This document shows, piece after piece, positions 26,481 to 34,698 of a DNA stretch of 64,000 bases; position 1 is the first letter of the stretch; each line of letters opens with the position of its first letter. Below the pieces are notes generated by a model. It made no database searches and was not told the DNA's origin. It saw only the letters and a list, made by a program, of their open reading frames with translations. A program made the translations under genes and the position numbers. The stretch comes from Roseovarius pacificus (GTDB taxonomy: Bacteria > Pseudomonadota > Alphaproteobacteria > Rhodobacterales > Rhodobacteraceae), in NCBI RefSeq assembly GCF_900142665.1, contig NZ_FRBR01000005.1:124001-188000 (forward strand), read 5' to 3'.

Positions 26481-29400
26481 TCATTCGAACTCGACGAGGA
26501 GGTCCTTGGCGTCGATCTGGCCGCCGGGCTGGACGTGGACGGCCTTGACGGTGGCGTCGCGTTCGGCGTGGATGCCGGTTTCCATCTTCATCGCCTCGAT
26601 GGTCAGCAGCATGTCGCCTTCCTTGACGGTCTGGCCCGCGTTGACGGCGACGCTGGCGACGACGCCGGGCATTGGTGCGCCGACATGGTTGGGATTGCCC
26701 TGTTCGGCCTTGGGCCGGGCGGCGGTGGTGGATTTCACCAAACGGTTGGGCACCCGGATCACGCGGGGCTGGCCGTTGAGTTCGAAGAACACCTTGACCT
26801 CGCCGTTCTCGTCGGTTTCGCCCACGGCTTGCAGGCGGATTTCGAGGATCTTGCCAGGGTCGATCTCGGCGCTGATTTCCTCGCCCGGTTCCATGCCGTA
26901 GAAGAAGGTGCGCGTGGGCAGGGTGCGCACCGGGCCATAGTTGCGGTGGCGGCCCATGTAATCGAGGAACACCTTGGGATACATCAGGTATCCGTTGAGA
27001 TCCTCGTTATCCACGGACTTGCCTTCGAGCTGTCCGACAAGATCGGCACGGGCCGCATCCAGATCGACCGGCGCAAGATGCTTGCCGGGGCGTTCGGTGT
27101 TGGGCTTTTCGTCCTTCAGGACCTTCTGAACGATGTTGTCGGGGAAGCCGCCCGGCGGTTGGCCGAGATTGCCGCGCATCATGTCGATGACCGAGTCGGG
27201 GAAGGCCACATCGGTGTCGGGGTCTTCCACCTGTTCGCGGGTCAGGCCCTGAGAAACCATCATCAGCGCCATGTCGCCCACCACCTTGGAGGATGGCGTG
27301 ACCTTCACGATGTCGCCGAACATCTGGTTCACGTCGGCATAGGTTTTCGCCACTTCGGGCCATTTTTCCTCGAGCCCGAGGCTGCGGGCCTGTGCCTTGA
27401 GGTTGGTGAACTGGCCGCCGGGCATTTCGTGCAGGTAGACTTCGGACGCGGGGGCGGCGAGGCCGGATTCGAAGGCGACATATTGCGCGCGGACATGTTC
27501 CCAGTAGTTCGAGATTTCGCGGATGCGCTCGATATCCAGGCCGGTGTCGCGTTCGGTGTGCATCAGGGCCTCGACGATGGAGCCGAGGCAGGGCTGCGAG
27601 GTGCCGCCCGAAAACGCGTCCATTGCCGCGTCCACGGCATCGACGCCTGCATCGCTCGCCGCCAGGATGGTGCCGCCCGCGATGCCGCTGGTGTCATGGG
27701 TGTGGAAATGCACGGGGATCGTCAGCTCGTCCTTGAGGGCCTTGACCAGCGCCCGCGCGGCGGCGGGTTTCAGCAGGCCCGCCATGTCCTTGAGGCCGAG
27801 GATATGCGCGCCTGCGGCTTCCAGCTCTTTGGCCATCGAGACATAGTATTTCAGGTCGTACTTGGCGCGGTCCGGGTCGAGGATGTCGCCGGTATAGCAG
27901 ATCGTGCCTTCGCAGATCCTGCCGGTGTCGATCACTGCGTCCATCGCGACGCGCATGTTTTCCACCCAGTTGAGGCTGTCGAACACGCGGAACACATCGA
28001 CGCCGGTTTCGGCGGCCTGACGGACGAATTCCTGCACCACGTTGTCGGGGTAGTTGGTGTAGCCCACACCGTTGGAGGCGCGCAGCAACATCTGGGTCAG
28101 AAGGTTGGGCATGGCGGCGCGCAGGTCGCGCAGGCGTTGCCACGGGCATTCCTGAAGGAAGCGGTAGGCGACGTCGAAGGTGGCCCCGCCCCAGCATTCG
28201 ACCGAGAAGAGTTGCGGCAGGTTGGCGGCATAGGCCGGGGCGGCCCTGACCATGTCGATCGAGCGCATCCGCGTGGCCAGAAGCGACTGATGCCCGTCGC
28301 GCATGGTGGTGTCGGTCAGCAGAAGCTGTTTCTGCCCGAGCATCCAGTCGGCCACGGCTTTGGCGCCTTTTTCCTCGAGCAGGGTCCTGGTGCCGGGAGC
28401 CGGATCGCCGATCAGGCGTGGCGGGCGCGGGGGCTTGGCATCGGCGGCGGGTTTCGCGCGGCCCGTGGTTTCGGGGTGTCCGTTCACGGTGATATCGGCG
28501 ATATAGGTCAGAACCTTGGTGCCGCGGTCGCGCCGCTTGGCGAACTGGAACAGTTCGGGGGTCTCGTCGATGAATTTGGTGGTGTATTCGTTGCCGAGGA
28601 AGGTCGGGTGTTTCAGCAGGTTTTCCACGAAGGCGATATTGGTGCTGACGCCGCGAATACGGAATTCGCGCAGGGCGCGGTCCATCCGGGCGATGGCGGC
28701 CTCGGGGGTTTGCGCATGCGCCGTGACCTTGGTGAGCAGGCTGTCGTAATAGCGCGTGATCACCCCGCCCGCATAGGCCGTGCCGCCATCGAGGCGAATG
28801 CCCATGCCGGTGGCCGAACGATAGGCGGTGATGCGGCCGTAATCGGGGATGAAGTTGTTGAGCGGGTCTTCGGTGGTGATCCGGGTTTGCAGGGCGTGGC
28901 CGTTCAGCGTGATGGCGTCCTGGCTGGCCTTGCCGGTGGCCTCCTGGATGGTCCTGCCTTCGGCGATCCTGATCTGGGCCTGCACGATGTCGATGCCGGT
29001 CACTTCCTCGGTGACGGTGTGTTCGACCTGCACGCGGGGGTTCACCTCGATAAAGTAGAACTGGCCGGAGTCCATATCCATCAGGAATTCGACCGTGCCG
29101 GCGCATTCGTAGTTCACGTGCTTGCAGATCTTGTAGCCCAGCTCGCAGATCTCGGCGCGCTGAAGCTCGCTCAGATACGGGGCGGGGGCGCGTTCGACGA
29201 CCTTCTGGTTGCGGCGCTGCACGGTGCAGTCACGCTCGAACAGGTGATACATGTTGCCGTGCTTGTCGCCGAGGATCTGGACCTCGACATGGCGGGCGCG
29301 GGTGATCATCTTTTCGAGATAGCCCTCGCCGTTGCCAAAGGCGGCTTCGGCCTCGCGGCGGCCTTCCATGACCTTTTCGGCCAGTTCGTCGGGGCCGTTG

Positions 29401-29921
29401 ATCGGGCGCATCCCGCGCCCGCCGCCGCCCCAGGACGCCTTGAGCATCAGCGGATAGCCGATCTCATCCGCGTCCTTGCGGATGGCCTCCATGTCGTCGC
29501 CCAGAACTTCGGTGGCGGGAATCACGGGTACACCGGCCTCGATGGCGACCTTGCGGGCGCTGGCCTTGTCGCCGAGGGCGCGCATGGTTTCGGCCTTGGG
29601 GCCGATGAAGGCGATGCCGTTGGCCACGCAGGCATCGACGAAATCGGGGTTCTCCGACAGCAGCCCATAGCCGGGATGGATCGCGTCGGCGCCGCTTTCC
29701 CTGGCGACGCGGATGATCTCGTCGATCGACAGGTAGGCGGCCACGGGGCCGAGCCCTTCGCCGATGCGATAGGCCTCGTCGGCCTTGAACCGGTGCAGGC
29801 CCAGTTTGTCTTCTTCGGCGAAGACGGCGACGGTGCGTTTGCCCATCTCGTTGGCGGCCCGCATGATGCGGATCGCGATCTCGCCGCGGTTTGCGATAAG
29901 GATCTTTTTGAAGTCGCTCAC
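26481..29921 (-). CDS. pyc: Pyruvate carboxylase
   Basis: The 1146-residue biotin enzyme makes oxaloacetate from pyruvate. Domains in order are: biotin carboxylase (IANRGEIAIRIMRAANE at the start, ATP-grasp GGGGRGMR near 140, EVNPRVQVEHTVTEE near 285), carboxyltransferase barrel (TTMRDGHQSLLATRMR near 545, KDMAGLLKP), and the biotin carboxyl carrier with lysine about 1112 in EAMKMETG. The alpha4-type single chain is full length. I prefer the GTG at 29921 (VSDFKKILIANRG), eight bases after a G-rich site; an ATG 12 codons upstream (29954) is the alternative. It fits an anaplerotic role in a heterotroph. Confidence 0.96.
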   Translation of the reverse strand: MSDFKKILIANRGEIAIRIMRAANEMGKRTVAVFAEEDKLGLHRFKADEAYRIGEGLGPVAAYLSIDEIIRVARESGADAIHPGYGLLSENPDFVDACVANGIAFIGPKAETMRALGDKASARKVAIEAGVPVIPATEVLGDDMEAIRKDADEIGYPLMLKASWGGGGRGMRPINGPDELAEKVMEGRREAEAAFGNGEGYLEKMITRARHVEVQILGDKHGNMYHLFERDCTVQRRNQKVVERAPAPYLSELQRAEICELGYKICKHVNYECAGTVEFLMDMDSGQFYFIEVNPRVQVEHTVTEEVTGIDIVQAQIRIAEGRTIQEATGKASQDAITLNGHALQTRITTEDPLNNFIPDYGRITAYRSATGMGIRLDGGTAYAGGVITRYYDSLLTKVTAHAQTPEAAIARMDRALREFRIRGVSTNIAFVENLLKHPTFLGNEYTTKFIDETPELFQFAKRRDRGTKVLTYIADITVNGHPETTGRAKPAADAKPPRPPRLIGDPAPGTRTLLEEKGAKAVADWMLGQKQLLLTDTTMRDGHQSLLATRMRSIDMVRAAPAYAANLPQLFSVECWGGATFDVAYRFLQECPWQRLRDLRAAMPNLLTQMLLRASNGVGYTNYPDNVVQEFVRQAAETGVDVFRVFDSLNWVENMRVAMDAVIDTGRICEGTICYTGDILDPDRAKYDLKYYVSMAKELEAAGAHILGLKDMAGLLKPAAARALVKALKDELTIPVHFHTHDTSGIAGGTILAASDAGVDAVDAAMDAFSGGTSQPCLGSIVEALMHTERDTGLDIERIREISNYWEHVRAQYVAFESGLAAPASEVYLHEMPGGQFTNLKAQARSLGLEEKWPEVAKTYADVNQMFGDIVKVTPSSKVVGDMALMMVSQGLTREQVEDPDTDVAFPDSVIDMMRGNLGQPPGGFPDNIVQKVLKDEKPNTERPGKHLAPVDLDAARADLVGQLEGKSVDNEDLNGYLMYPKVFLDYMGRHRNYGPVRTLPTRTFFYGMEPGEEISAEIDPGKILEIRLQAVGETDENGEVKVFFELNGQPRVIRVPNRLVKSTTAARPKAEQGNPNHVGAPMPGVVASVAVNAGQTVKEGDMLLTIEAMKMETGIHAERDATVKAVHVQPGGQIDAKDLLVEFE

Positions 29922-30187
29922 GGGCTTCAGCCCCCCTGTCTGTCGCATGTTGTCTGGCCGGCGCGTGCGGTGCGCGGTTGCTGCGGTGCAGCGCCGGTGC
30001 GGCCAGTTTGTAGGAATTGTGAAGGGTTTGCGCAATGCCGCTGCGACGTCTTTCACCGTAACGCGACATTTCCCGCCCGAACGGGTAGCCGCACCACCCT
30101 GCCGGGCAGTGGGTGTTATGCGTTTTGTTTCAAGGGTTTGGCATTTTGCGTGCTATTGGGGTGCCGTGTGGCGGGTGTATAGGTTTC

Positions 30188-31327
30188 CTATGGGGCGGGA
30201 ATCATCCGGCCGCGTGCCCCGGACAGGGCGGACAGGCCGAGCTGGCCCATGTTGGCCTGAAGGTCGAGCGAGAGGATTTCGCACAGATGGGCCGGTCCAT
30301 CGGCCCCGAGCGCGCCGAGCGCATAGTGCCAGGGCCGCCCCATCATCACGAAATCCGCCCCGAGCGCGATGGCGCGCAGGATGTCGAGCCCGCCCTCGAA
30401 CCCGCCGTCGATCAGCACGGGTTTCGAGGTGGCGGCGCGGATGGCGGGCAGCACCTCGATCGTGGCGGGGGCGGCGTCGAACTGCCGCCCGGCATGGTTG
30501 GAAATCCAGACCGCATCGACGCCCTCGGAGTCGAGCCGCTTTGCATCGCGCGCTTCCATGACGCCCTTGACGATCATCGGCCCGTCCCACGCTTCGCGCA
30601 GCCAGCGCAGGTAATTCCAGTCCGGTGCGGTGCGCAGCAGGTAGCCCGCGTGTTTGGTCGAGGGCAGGCCGCTGACATTGCCGGCATATTCGTCGATCAG
30701 CTTCATCCGGGGCATGCCGCGCTGCGCGATGCCGAGCGCCCAGGCCGGGCGGCACGCGACCTGCGCCAACAGGCGCGGCGTCAGTTTCGGTGGGGTGGTC
30801 AGACCCGAGCGCACCTGCCGTTCGCGACGGCTGGGCACCGGGACATCGACCGTCAGGACCAGCACGCCAAACCCCGCATCGCGCGCCTTTTGCAGCATGT
30901 CCTTGCGAATGTCGGGATCGCGGGGCGGATACATCTGGAACCAGGCGTGGTCGCCCAGGTCGCCCTTGAGGTCGGCGGGGGTCCGGGTGGCGACGGTGGA
31001 CAGGCAATAGGGAATGCCCGCCTGTGCCGCGGCGCGCGCCAGCAGGTGTTCGGCCCCCGGCCAGATCATGCCCGACATGCCAAGCGGCGCGATGCCGAAG
31101 GGCAGCGGCAGGGTGTGGCCGAACAGCTGCGCCGACAGGTCGGGCGCGACCTCGCCATGCAGGGCCGAGGGCATCAGCAGAACCTCGTCCAGTTTGCTGC
31201 GGTTGCGGGCGGTCGTGGCCTCGGACCCTGTGCCGCTGTCGAGATATTCCCAGACGAAATGCGGGATGCGGCGGCGGGCGCGGGCGCGCAGGTCGCCGAG
31301 CGCCGGGTATCGGGAATGCAGATCCAT
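30188..31327 (-). CDS. FMN-dependent alpha-hydroxy-acid dehydrogenase (LldD-like)
   Basis: The 379-residue TIM-barrel flavoenzyme oxidises an L-2-hydroxy acid such as lactate or glycolate. Landmarks are FVWEYLDSGTGSE, PFGIAPLGMSGMIWPGAE, FQMYPPRD, VLTVDVPVPSRRERQ and the catalytic block ISNHAGRQFD, where the family usually has SNHGGRQLD, so Gly is replaced by Ala. Then comes IDGGFEGGLDILRAIALGADFVMMGRP. The substrate is uncertain. It is transcribed away from uvrD with 120 bases between the starts. ATG 31327 is chosen because the fold begins there. Confidence 0.88.
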   Translation of the reverse strand: MDLHSRYPALGDLRARARRRIPHFVWEYLDSGTGSEATTARNRSKLDEVLLMPSALHGEVAPDLSAQLFGHTLPLPFGIAPLGMSGMIWPGAEHLLARAAAQAGIPYCLSTVATRTPADLKGDLGDHAWFQMYPPRDPDIRKDMLQKARDAGFGVLVLTVDVPVPSRRERQVRSGLTTPPKLTPRLLAQVACRPAWALGIAQRGMPRMKLIDEYAGNVSGLPSTKHAGYLLRTAPDWNYLRWLREAWDGPMIVKGVMEARDAKRLDSEGVDAVWISNHAGRQFDAAPATIEVLPAIRAATSKPVLIDGGFEGGLDILRAIALGADFVMMGRPWHYALGALGADGPAHLCEILSLDLQANMGQLGLSALSGARGRMIPAP

Positions 31328-31447
31328 GGCGCGACTGTAAGCGCGTCCCCGGTATTGTCCAGTGGCGGGCGGGACAGGCGTAAAGCCTTGGAACAATCCC
31401 TGAACATTCTCTTTAACTCGAAATTAACCCTCGCTATTCTGAGCGGC

Positions 31448-34024
31448 ATGAGCAGTTATGACGAATCCGACGCCTTCGAAGGCGCCAGCCTGTCCGCGCG
31501 CGCCATGGCGGCGCGGCCGATGCCCTATCTCGACGATCTCAACCCCGAGCAACGCGCGGCGGTCGAGGCGCTGGATGGCCCCGTGTTGATGCTGGCCGGG
31601 GCAGGGACCGGGAAGACCAAGGCGCTGACCACCCGTATCGTGCATCTGCTGAACACCGGCTCGGCCCGTCCGAACGAGATTCTGGCGGTGACATTCACCA
31701 ACAAGGCGGCGCGCGAAATGAAAGAGCGCGTGGGCCGGATGCTGGGCGAGGCGGTGGAGGGGATGCCGTGGCTGGGCACGTTCCACTCGATCTGTGTGAA
31801 ACTGCTGCGCCGCCATGCGGAACTGGTCGATCTGAAATCGAACTTCACCATTCTGGACACCGACGATCAGGTTCGCCTGCTCAAGCAGTTGATTCAGGCG
31901 GCGGGCATCGACGACAAACGCTGGCCCGCGCGGCAACTGGCGGGGATCATCGACAACTGGAAAAACCGTGCCTGGACGCCGGATACGGTACCTGCCGGAG
32001 AGGCATCGGCGTTCGATGGCAAGGCCCCGGCGCTGTATCGGCAATACCAGACCCGCCTGCGTGAACTGAACGCGGTGGATTTCGGTGACCTGCTGTTGCA
32101 TGTGGTCACGATTTTCCAGCAGCATGCGGATATACTGGCGCAGTATCAGCGCTGGTTCCGTTATATTCTGGTGGACGAGTATCAGGATACCAACGTCGCG
32201 CAGTACCTTTGGCTGCGGCTGCTGGCGGGGGGGCACAGGAATATCTGCTGCGTGGGGGACGACGATCAGTCGATCTATGGCTGGCGCGGCGCCGAGGTGG
32301 GCAATATCCTGCGGTTCGAAAAGGATTTTCCCGGCGCCACGGTGATCCGGCTGGAGCAGAATTACCGCTCGACCCCGCATATTCTGGCGGCTGCGGGGGG
32401 GGTGATCGCGGCCAACAAGGGGCGGCTTGGCAAGGAGTTGTGGACCGACGCGCCCGAGGGCGAAAAGGTGCGCCTGATCGGCCATTGGGACGGCGAGGAA
32501 GAAGCCCGCTGGATCGGTGAAGAGATCGAGGCGATGCAGCGCGGCACGCGCGGGATGCGGCCCATCGGGTTGGACGAAATGGCGATTCTGGTGCGCGCCT
32601 CTCATCAGATGCGGGCCTTCGAGGATCGGTTCCTGACCATCGGCCTGCCTTATCGGGTGATCGGCGGGCCGCGGTTTTACGAGCGGATGGAGATCCGCGA
32701 TGCCATGGCCTATTTCCGGCTGGTGGTCAGCCCGGCGGACGATCTGGCCTTCGAGCGGATCGTGAACACGCCCAAGCGCGGGCTTGGCGACAAGGCGCAG
32801 CAAACGATCCAGCGGCTCGCGCGGGAGAATGGCGTGTCCTTGCTGGACGGAGCGGCCCTGGCGGTGGAGCAGGGCGCGATCAAGGGCAAGGGTGGTGCCG
32901 CGCTACGTGAACTGACCGAAAGACTCGCTGTCTGGCAGCATTTGAATCGAAGTGTAGGAGACAAGGCAGAGATAGATAGGTTTCGTGAACAAATTCGGGA
33001 AAATGAGATTCTATTGGATCAAGCGACCGAAGAGTTATCGAACCTTCAATCTACAGATATTCAAGAATTTTCGACCGATGAAGAACGCGAGGAACAACTA
33101 GCGCGCATTTCCGAATGTGAGTTGGTGGTGCAGCAGCATCGTTCAAGAATTGAAGTGATCGAGCGATACATTGAAGTTCTACAAGGTAATCACGTTGTTT
33201 TTGCCGAAATCATCCTGGACGAATCCGGCTATACGGAGATGTGGCAGAACGACAAGACGCCCGGGGCTCCGGGGCGTCTGGAGAACCTCAAGGAACTGGT
33301 GAAGGCGCTGGAGCAGTTCGAGAACCTTGGCGGGTTTCTGGAGCATGTCAGCCTGATCATGGACAACGAAAGCGAGGAAGGCGATCAAAAAGTCACCATC
33401 ATGACCCTGCACGCCGCCAAGGGGCTGGAATTTCCCGCCGTGTTCCTGCCGGGGTGGGAAGACGGGCTGTTTCCCTCGCAGCGTTCGATGGACGAAAGCG
33501 GGCTGAAAGGCATCGAGGAAGAGCGGCGGCTGGCCTATGTGGGTATCACGCGGGCCGAGGAACTCTGCACGATTTCCTTTGCCGGGAACCGCCGGGTCTA
33601 TGGGCAGTGGCAATCGCAATTGCCTTCGCGGTTCATCGACGAATTGCCCGAGGCGCATGTCGAGGTGCTGACCCCGCCGGGATTGTATGGCGGGGGCTAT
33701 GGCGCGGCGGCGGGCGGTGCGGCGCAAAGCGGGCTGGAGCAGCGCGTGGCCGAGGCCAATGTCTATAATTCGCCGGGGTGGCGGCGGTTGCAGGAACGTG
33801 CCGCCGATCGGCCCGCCAGCCAGCCGCGCGGGGCGAAATCCAGCGTGATCGACGCGCAGGCCGTCAGCGCCCATACGGTGGGTGAGCGGGTGTTTCACCA
33901 GAAATTCGGCTATGGCGCGATCATCGGAATCGAGGGCGACAAGCTGGAGATCGATTTCGAAAAGGCGGGCGTCAAGAAAGTGGTGGCGCGATTCGTCATG
34001 GGCACGGACGACGTGCCGTTCTGA
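31448..34024 (+). CDS. UvrD/PcrA-family DNA helicase with an extra coiled-coil insert
   Basis: The 858-residue SF1A helicase has Walker A AGAGTGKT (about 48-55), DEYQD (about 242), GDDDQSIYGWRGA, QNYRST, TLHAAKGLEF (about 652) and YVGITRAEE, plus a C-terminal Tudor-like RNAP-binding module (VFHQKFGYGAIIGIEGDKLEIDF, about 815-850). It acts in repair and collision clearance. Residues about 493-587 (bases 32925-33210), in the 2B subdomain, are an AT-rich highly charged stretch with heptad character (EIDRFREQIRENEILLDQA and on). Its codons (ATA, CTA, TTA, AGA, CGA, AGG) are unlike the rest. The frame resumes as normal 2B sequence at ILDESGYTEMWQND. Family members that I recall are about 70 residues shorter. 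Confidence 0.93.
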   Translation: MSSYDESDAFEGASLSARAMAARPMPYLDDLNPEQRAAVEALDGPVLMLAGAGTGKTKALTTRIVHLLNTGSARPNEILAVTFTNKAAREMKERVGRMLGEAVEGMPWLGTFHSICVKLLRRHAELVDLKSNFTILDTDDQVRLLKQLIQAAGIDDKRWPARQLAGIIDNWKNRAWTPDTVPAGEASAFDGKAPALYRQYQTRLRELNAVDFGDLLLHVVTIFQQHADILAQYQRWFRYILVDEYQDTNVAQYLWLRLLAGGHRNICCVGDDDQSIYGWRGAEVGNILRFEKDFPGATVIRLEQNYRSTPHILAAAGGVIAANKGRLGKELWTDAPEGEKVRLIGHWDGEEEARWIGEEIEAMQRGTRGMRPIGLDEMAILVRASHQMRAFEDRFLTIGLPYRVIGGPRFYERMEIRDAMAYFRLVVSPADDLAFERIVNTPKRGLGDKAQQTIQRLARENGVSLLDGAALAVEQGAIKGKGGAALRELTERLAVWQHLNRSVGDKAEIDRFREQIRENEILLDQATEELSNLQSTDIQEFSTDEEREEQLARISECELVVQQHRSRIEVIERYIEVLQGNHVVFAEIILDESGYTEMWQNDKTPGAPGRLENLKELVKALEQFENLGGFLEHVSLIMDNESEEGDQKVTIMTLHAAKGLEFPAVFLPGWEDGLFPSQRSMDESGLKGIEEERRLAYVGITRAEELCTISFAGNRRVYGQWQSQLPSRFIDELPEAHVEVLTPPGLYGGGYGAAAGGAAQSGLEQRVAEANVYNSPGWRRLQERAADRPASQPRGAKSSVIDAQAVSAHTVGERVFHQKFGYGAIIGIEGDKLEIDFEKAGVKKVVARFVMGTDDVPF

Positions 34025-34137
34025 TCCCATTCTCACAAGCTGCGGAATATTTCGAAATGGACGGTGGTTGCGGCATGTCGGTGACGGGCCGGAAATGGCG
34101 GTTTCACAGCTTGCAAGATATCGAGGATTGCGCCACA

Positions 34138-34306
34138 GTCAGGCTCCGAGGTGCCCGCATCATGCGGGAGAATTGGGAAGCCGGTGAAACTCCGGCGCTG
34201 CCCCCGCAACGGTAAGGATGGGGGATGCGGCACAAGGCCACTGGACGCGTGAACAGGTCCGGGAAGGCGCTGCATCCGATCCCGCCAAGCCCGGAAACCA
34301 GCCTTG
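34138..34306 (+). promoter_or_regulatory. Cobalamin (B12) riboswitch
   Basis: The segment has the conserved core of the class. AGGCT at 34141-34145 pairs with AGCCT at 34300-34304 (P1). GAGGTGCCCGC, GGGAAGCCGGTGAAACTCCGGCGCTGCCCCCGC (split across the P4-P6 junction), the ACGGTAAGGA end, the GCCACTGG box and CCCGGAAACCAGCC are all present. It reads plus-strand and lies 120 bases before the start of a 90-residue gene, not before a B12 synthesis or transport gene. Confidence 0.95.
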
Positions 34307-34364
34307 GACAAACGTCAAGCTGCGGAGGGCGGTGCGGACGAGGGAAACCGGGCGTCCGGTTTCG

Positions 34365-34426
34365 TTTCGTTCACAAGGTCCTTTGCCCCAGATTGGCCCG
34401 GGGTGTGGCCGAAGGAGTGAACGAAA
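34365..34426 (+). promoter_or_regulatory. Start-covering hairpin, likely riboswitch expression platform
   Basis: A 10-base arm at 34365-34374 is perfectly complementary to 34417-34426, which covers the end of the GGAG ribosome site and the A of the ATG at 34426. Inside the loop, TCCTTTGCC and GGCCGAAGGA can extend the pairing over the whole ribosome site. This suggests control of translation initiation by B12. Confidence 0.65.
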
Positions 34427-34698
34427 TGAGTGCAGGTCGCATTCTGAGCGGATTGGAAACCAGCGACGCAACCGGGGCCGAGGCCGAGGCGGTGGCGCGC
34501 ATGGGATTTCTGGAATGGGTTTTCGCGGAACCGGACGCGGTGACCGCACGGGCGGCGCGGGTCGCGCTGGACTGTCCGGAGGCGCGCAATGCCGTCAGCC
34601 CGGCGGCGCAGGCCTTTGTCGGGTTTCTGAAACAGGCCGGAAACGGCGGCGCCGCGCGCCCGGTGCGCCGCAGGCGGCGGGCGATGGCCCTGCATTAA
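34426..34698 (+). CDS. B12-riboswitch-controlled small protein of unknown function
   Basis: The 90-residue product starts at ATG 34426 behind a GGAG site. It is mostly helical: an acidic first third (SDATGAEAEAVARMGFLEWVF), an Ala-rich middle (VTARAARVALDCPEARNAVSPAAQAFVGFL), and a basic tail (RPVRRRRRAM). There is no signal peptide, membrane span or cysteine pair, and one Cys in the middle. I do not recognise a family. Its leader is a full cobalamin riboswitch, so its synthesis should depend on B12. Its stop overlaps the stop of the convergent deacylase gene by three bases. It may be a B12-independent substitute, a chaperone or a regulator; none of these is shown. Confidence 0.75.
   Translation: MSAGRILSGLETSDATGAEAEAVARMGFLEWVFAEPDAVTARAARVALDCPEARNAVSPAAQAFVGFLKQAGNGGAARPVRRRRRAMALH

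Noticed and set aside
26319-30182. A 1287-codon plus-strand open frame opposite pyc
   Set aside because: The minus strand encodes a full pyruvate carboxylase with all motifs. The antisense frame is His/Asp/Gly-rich without any domain, typical of a high-GC shadow.
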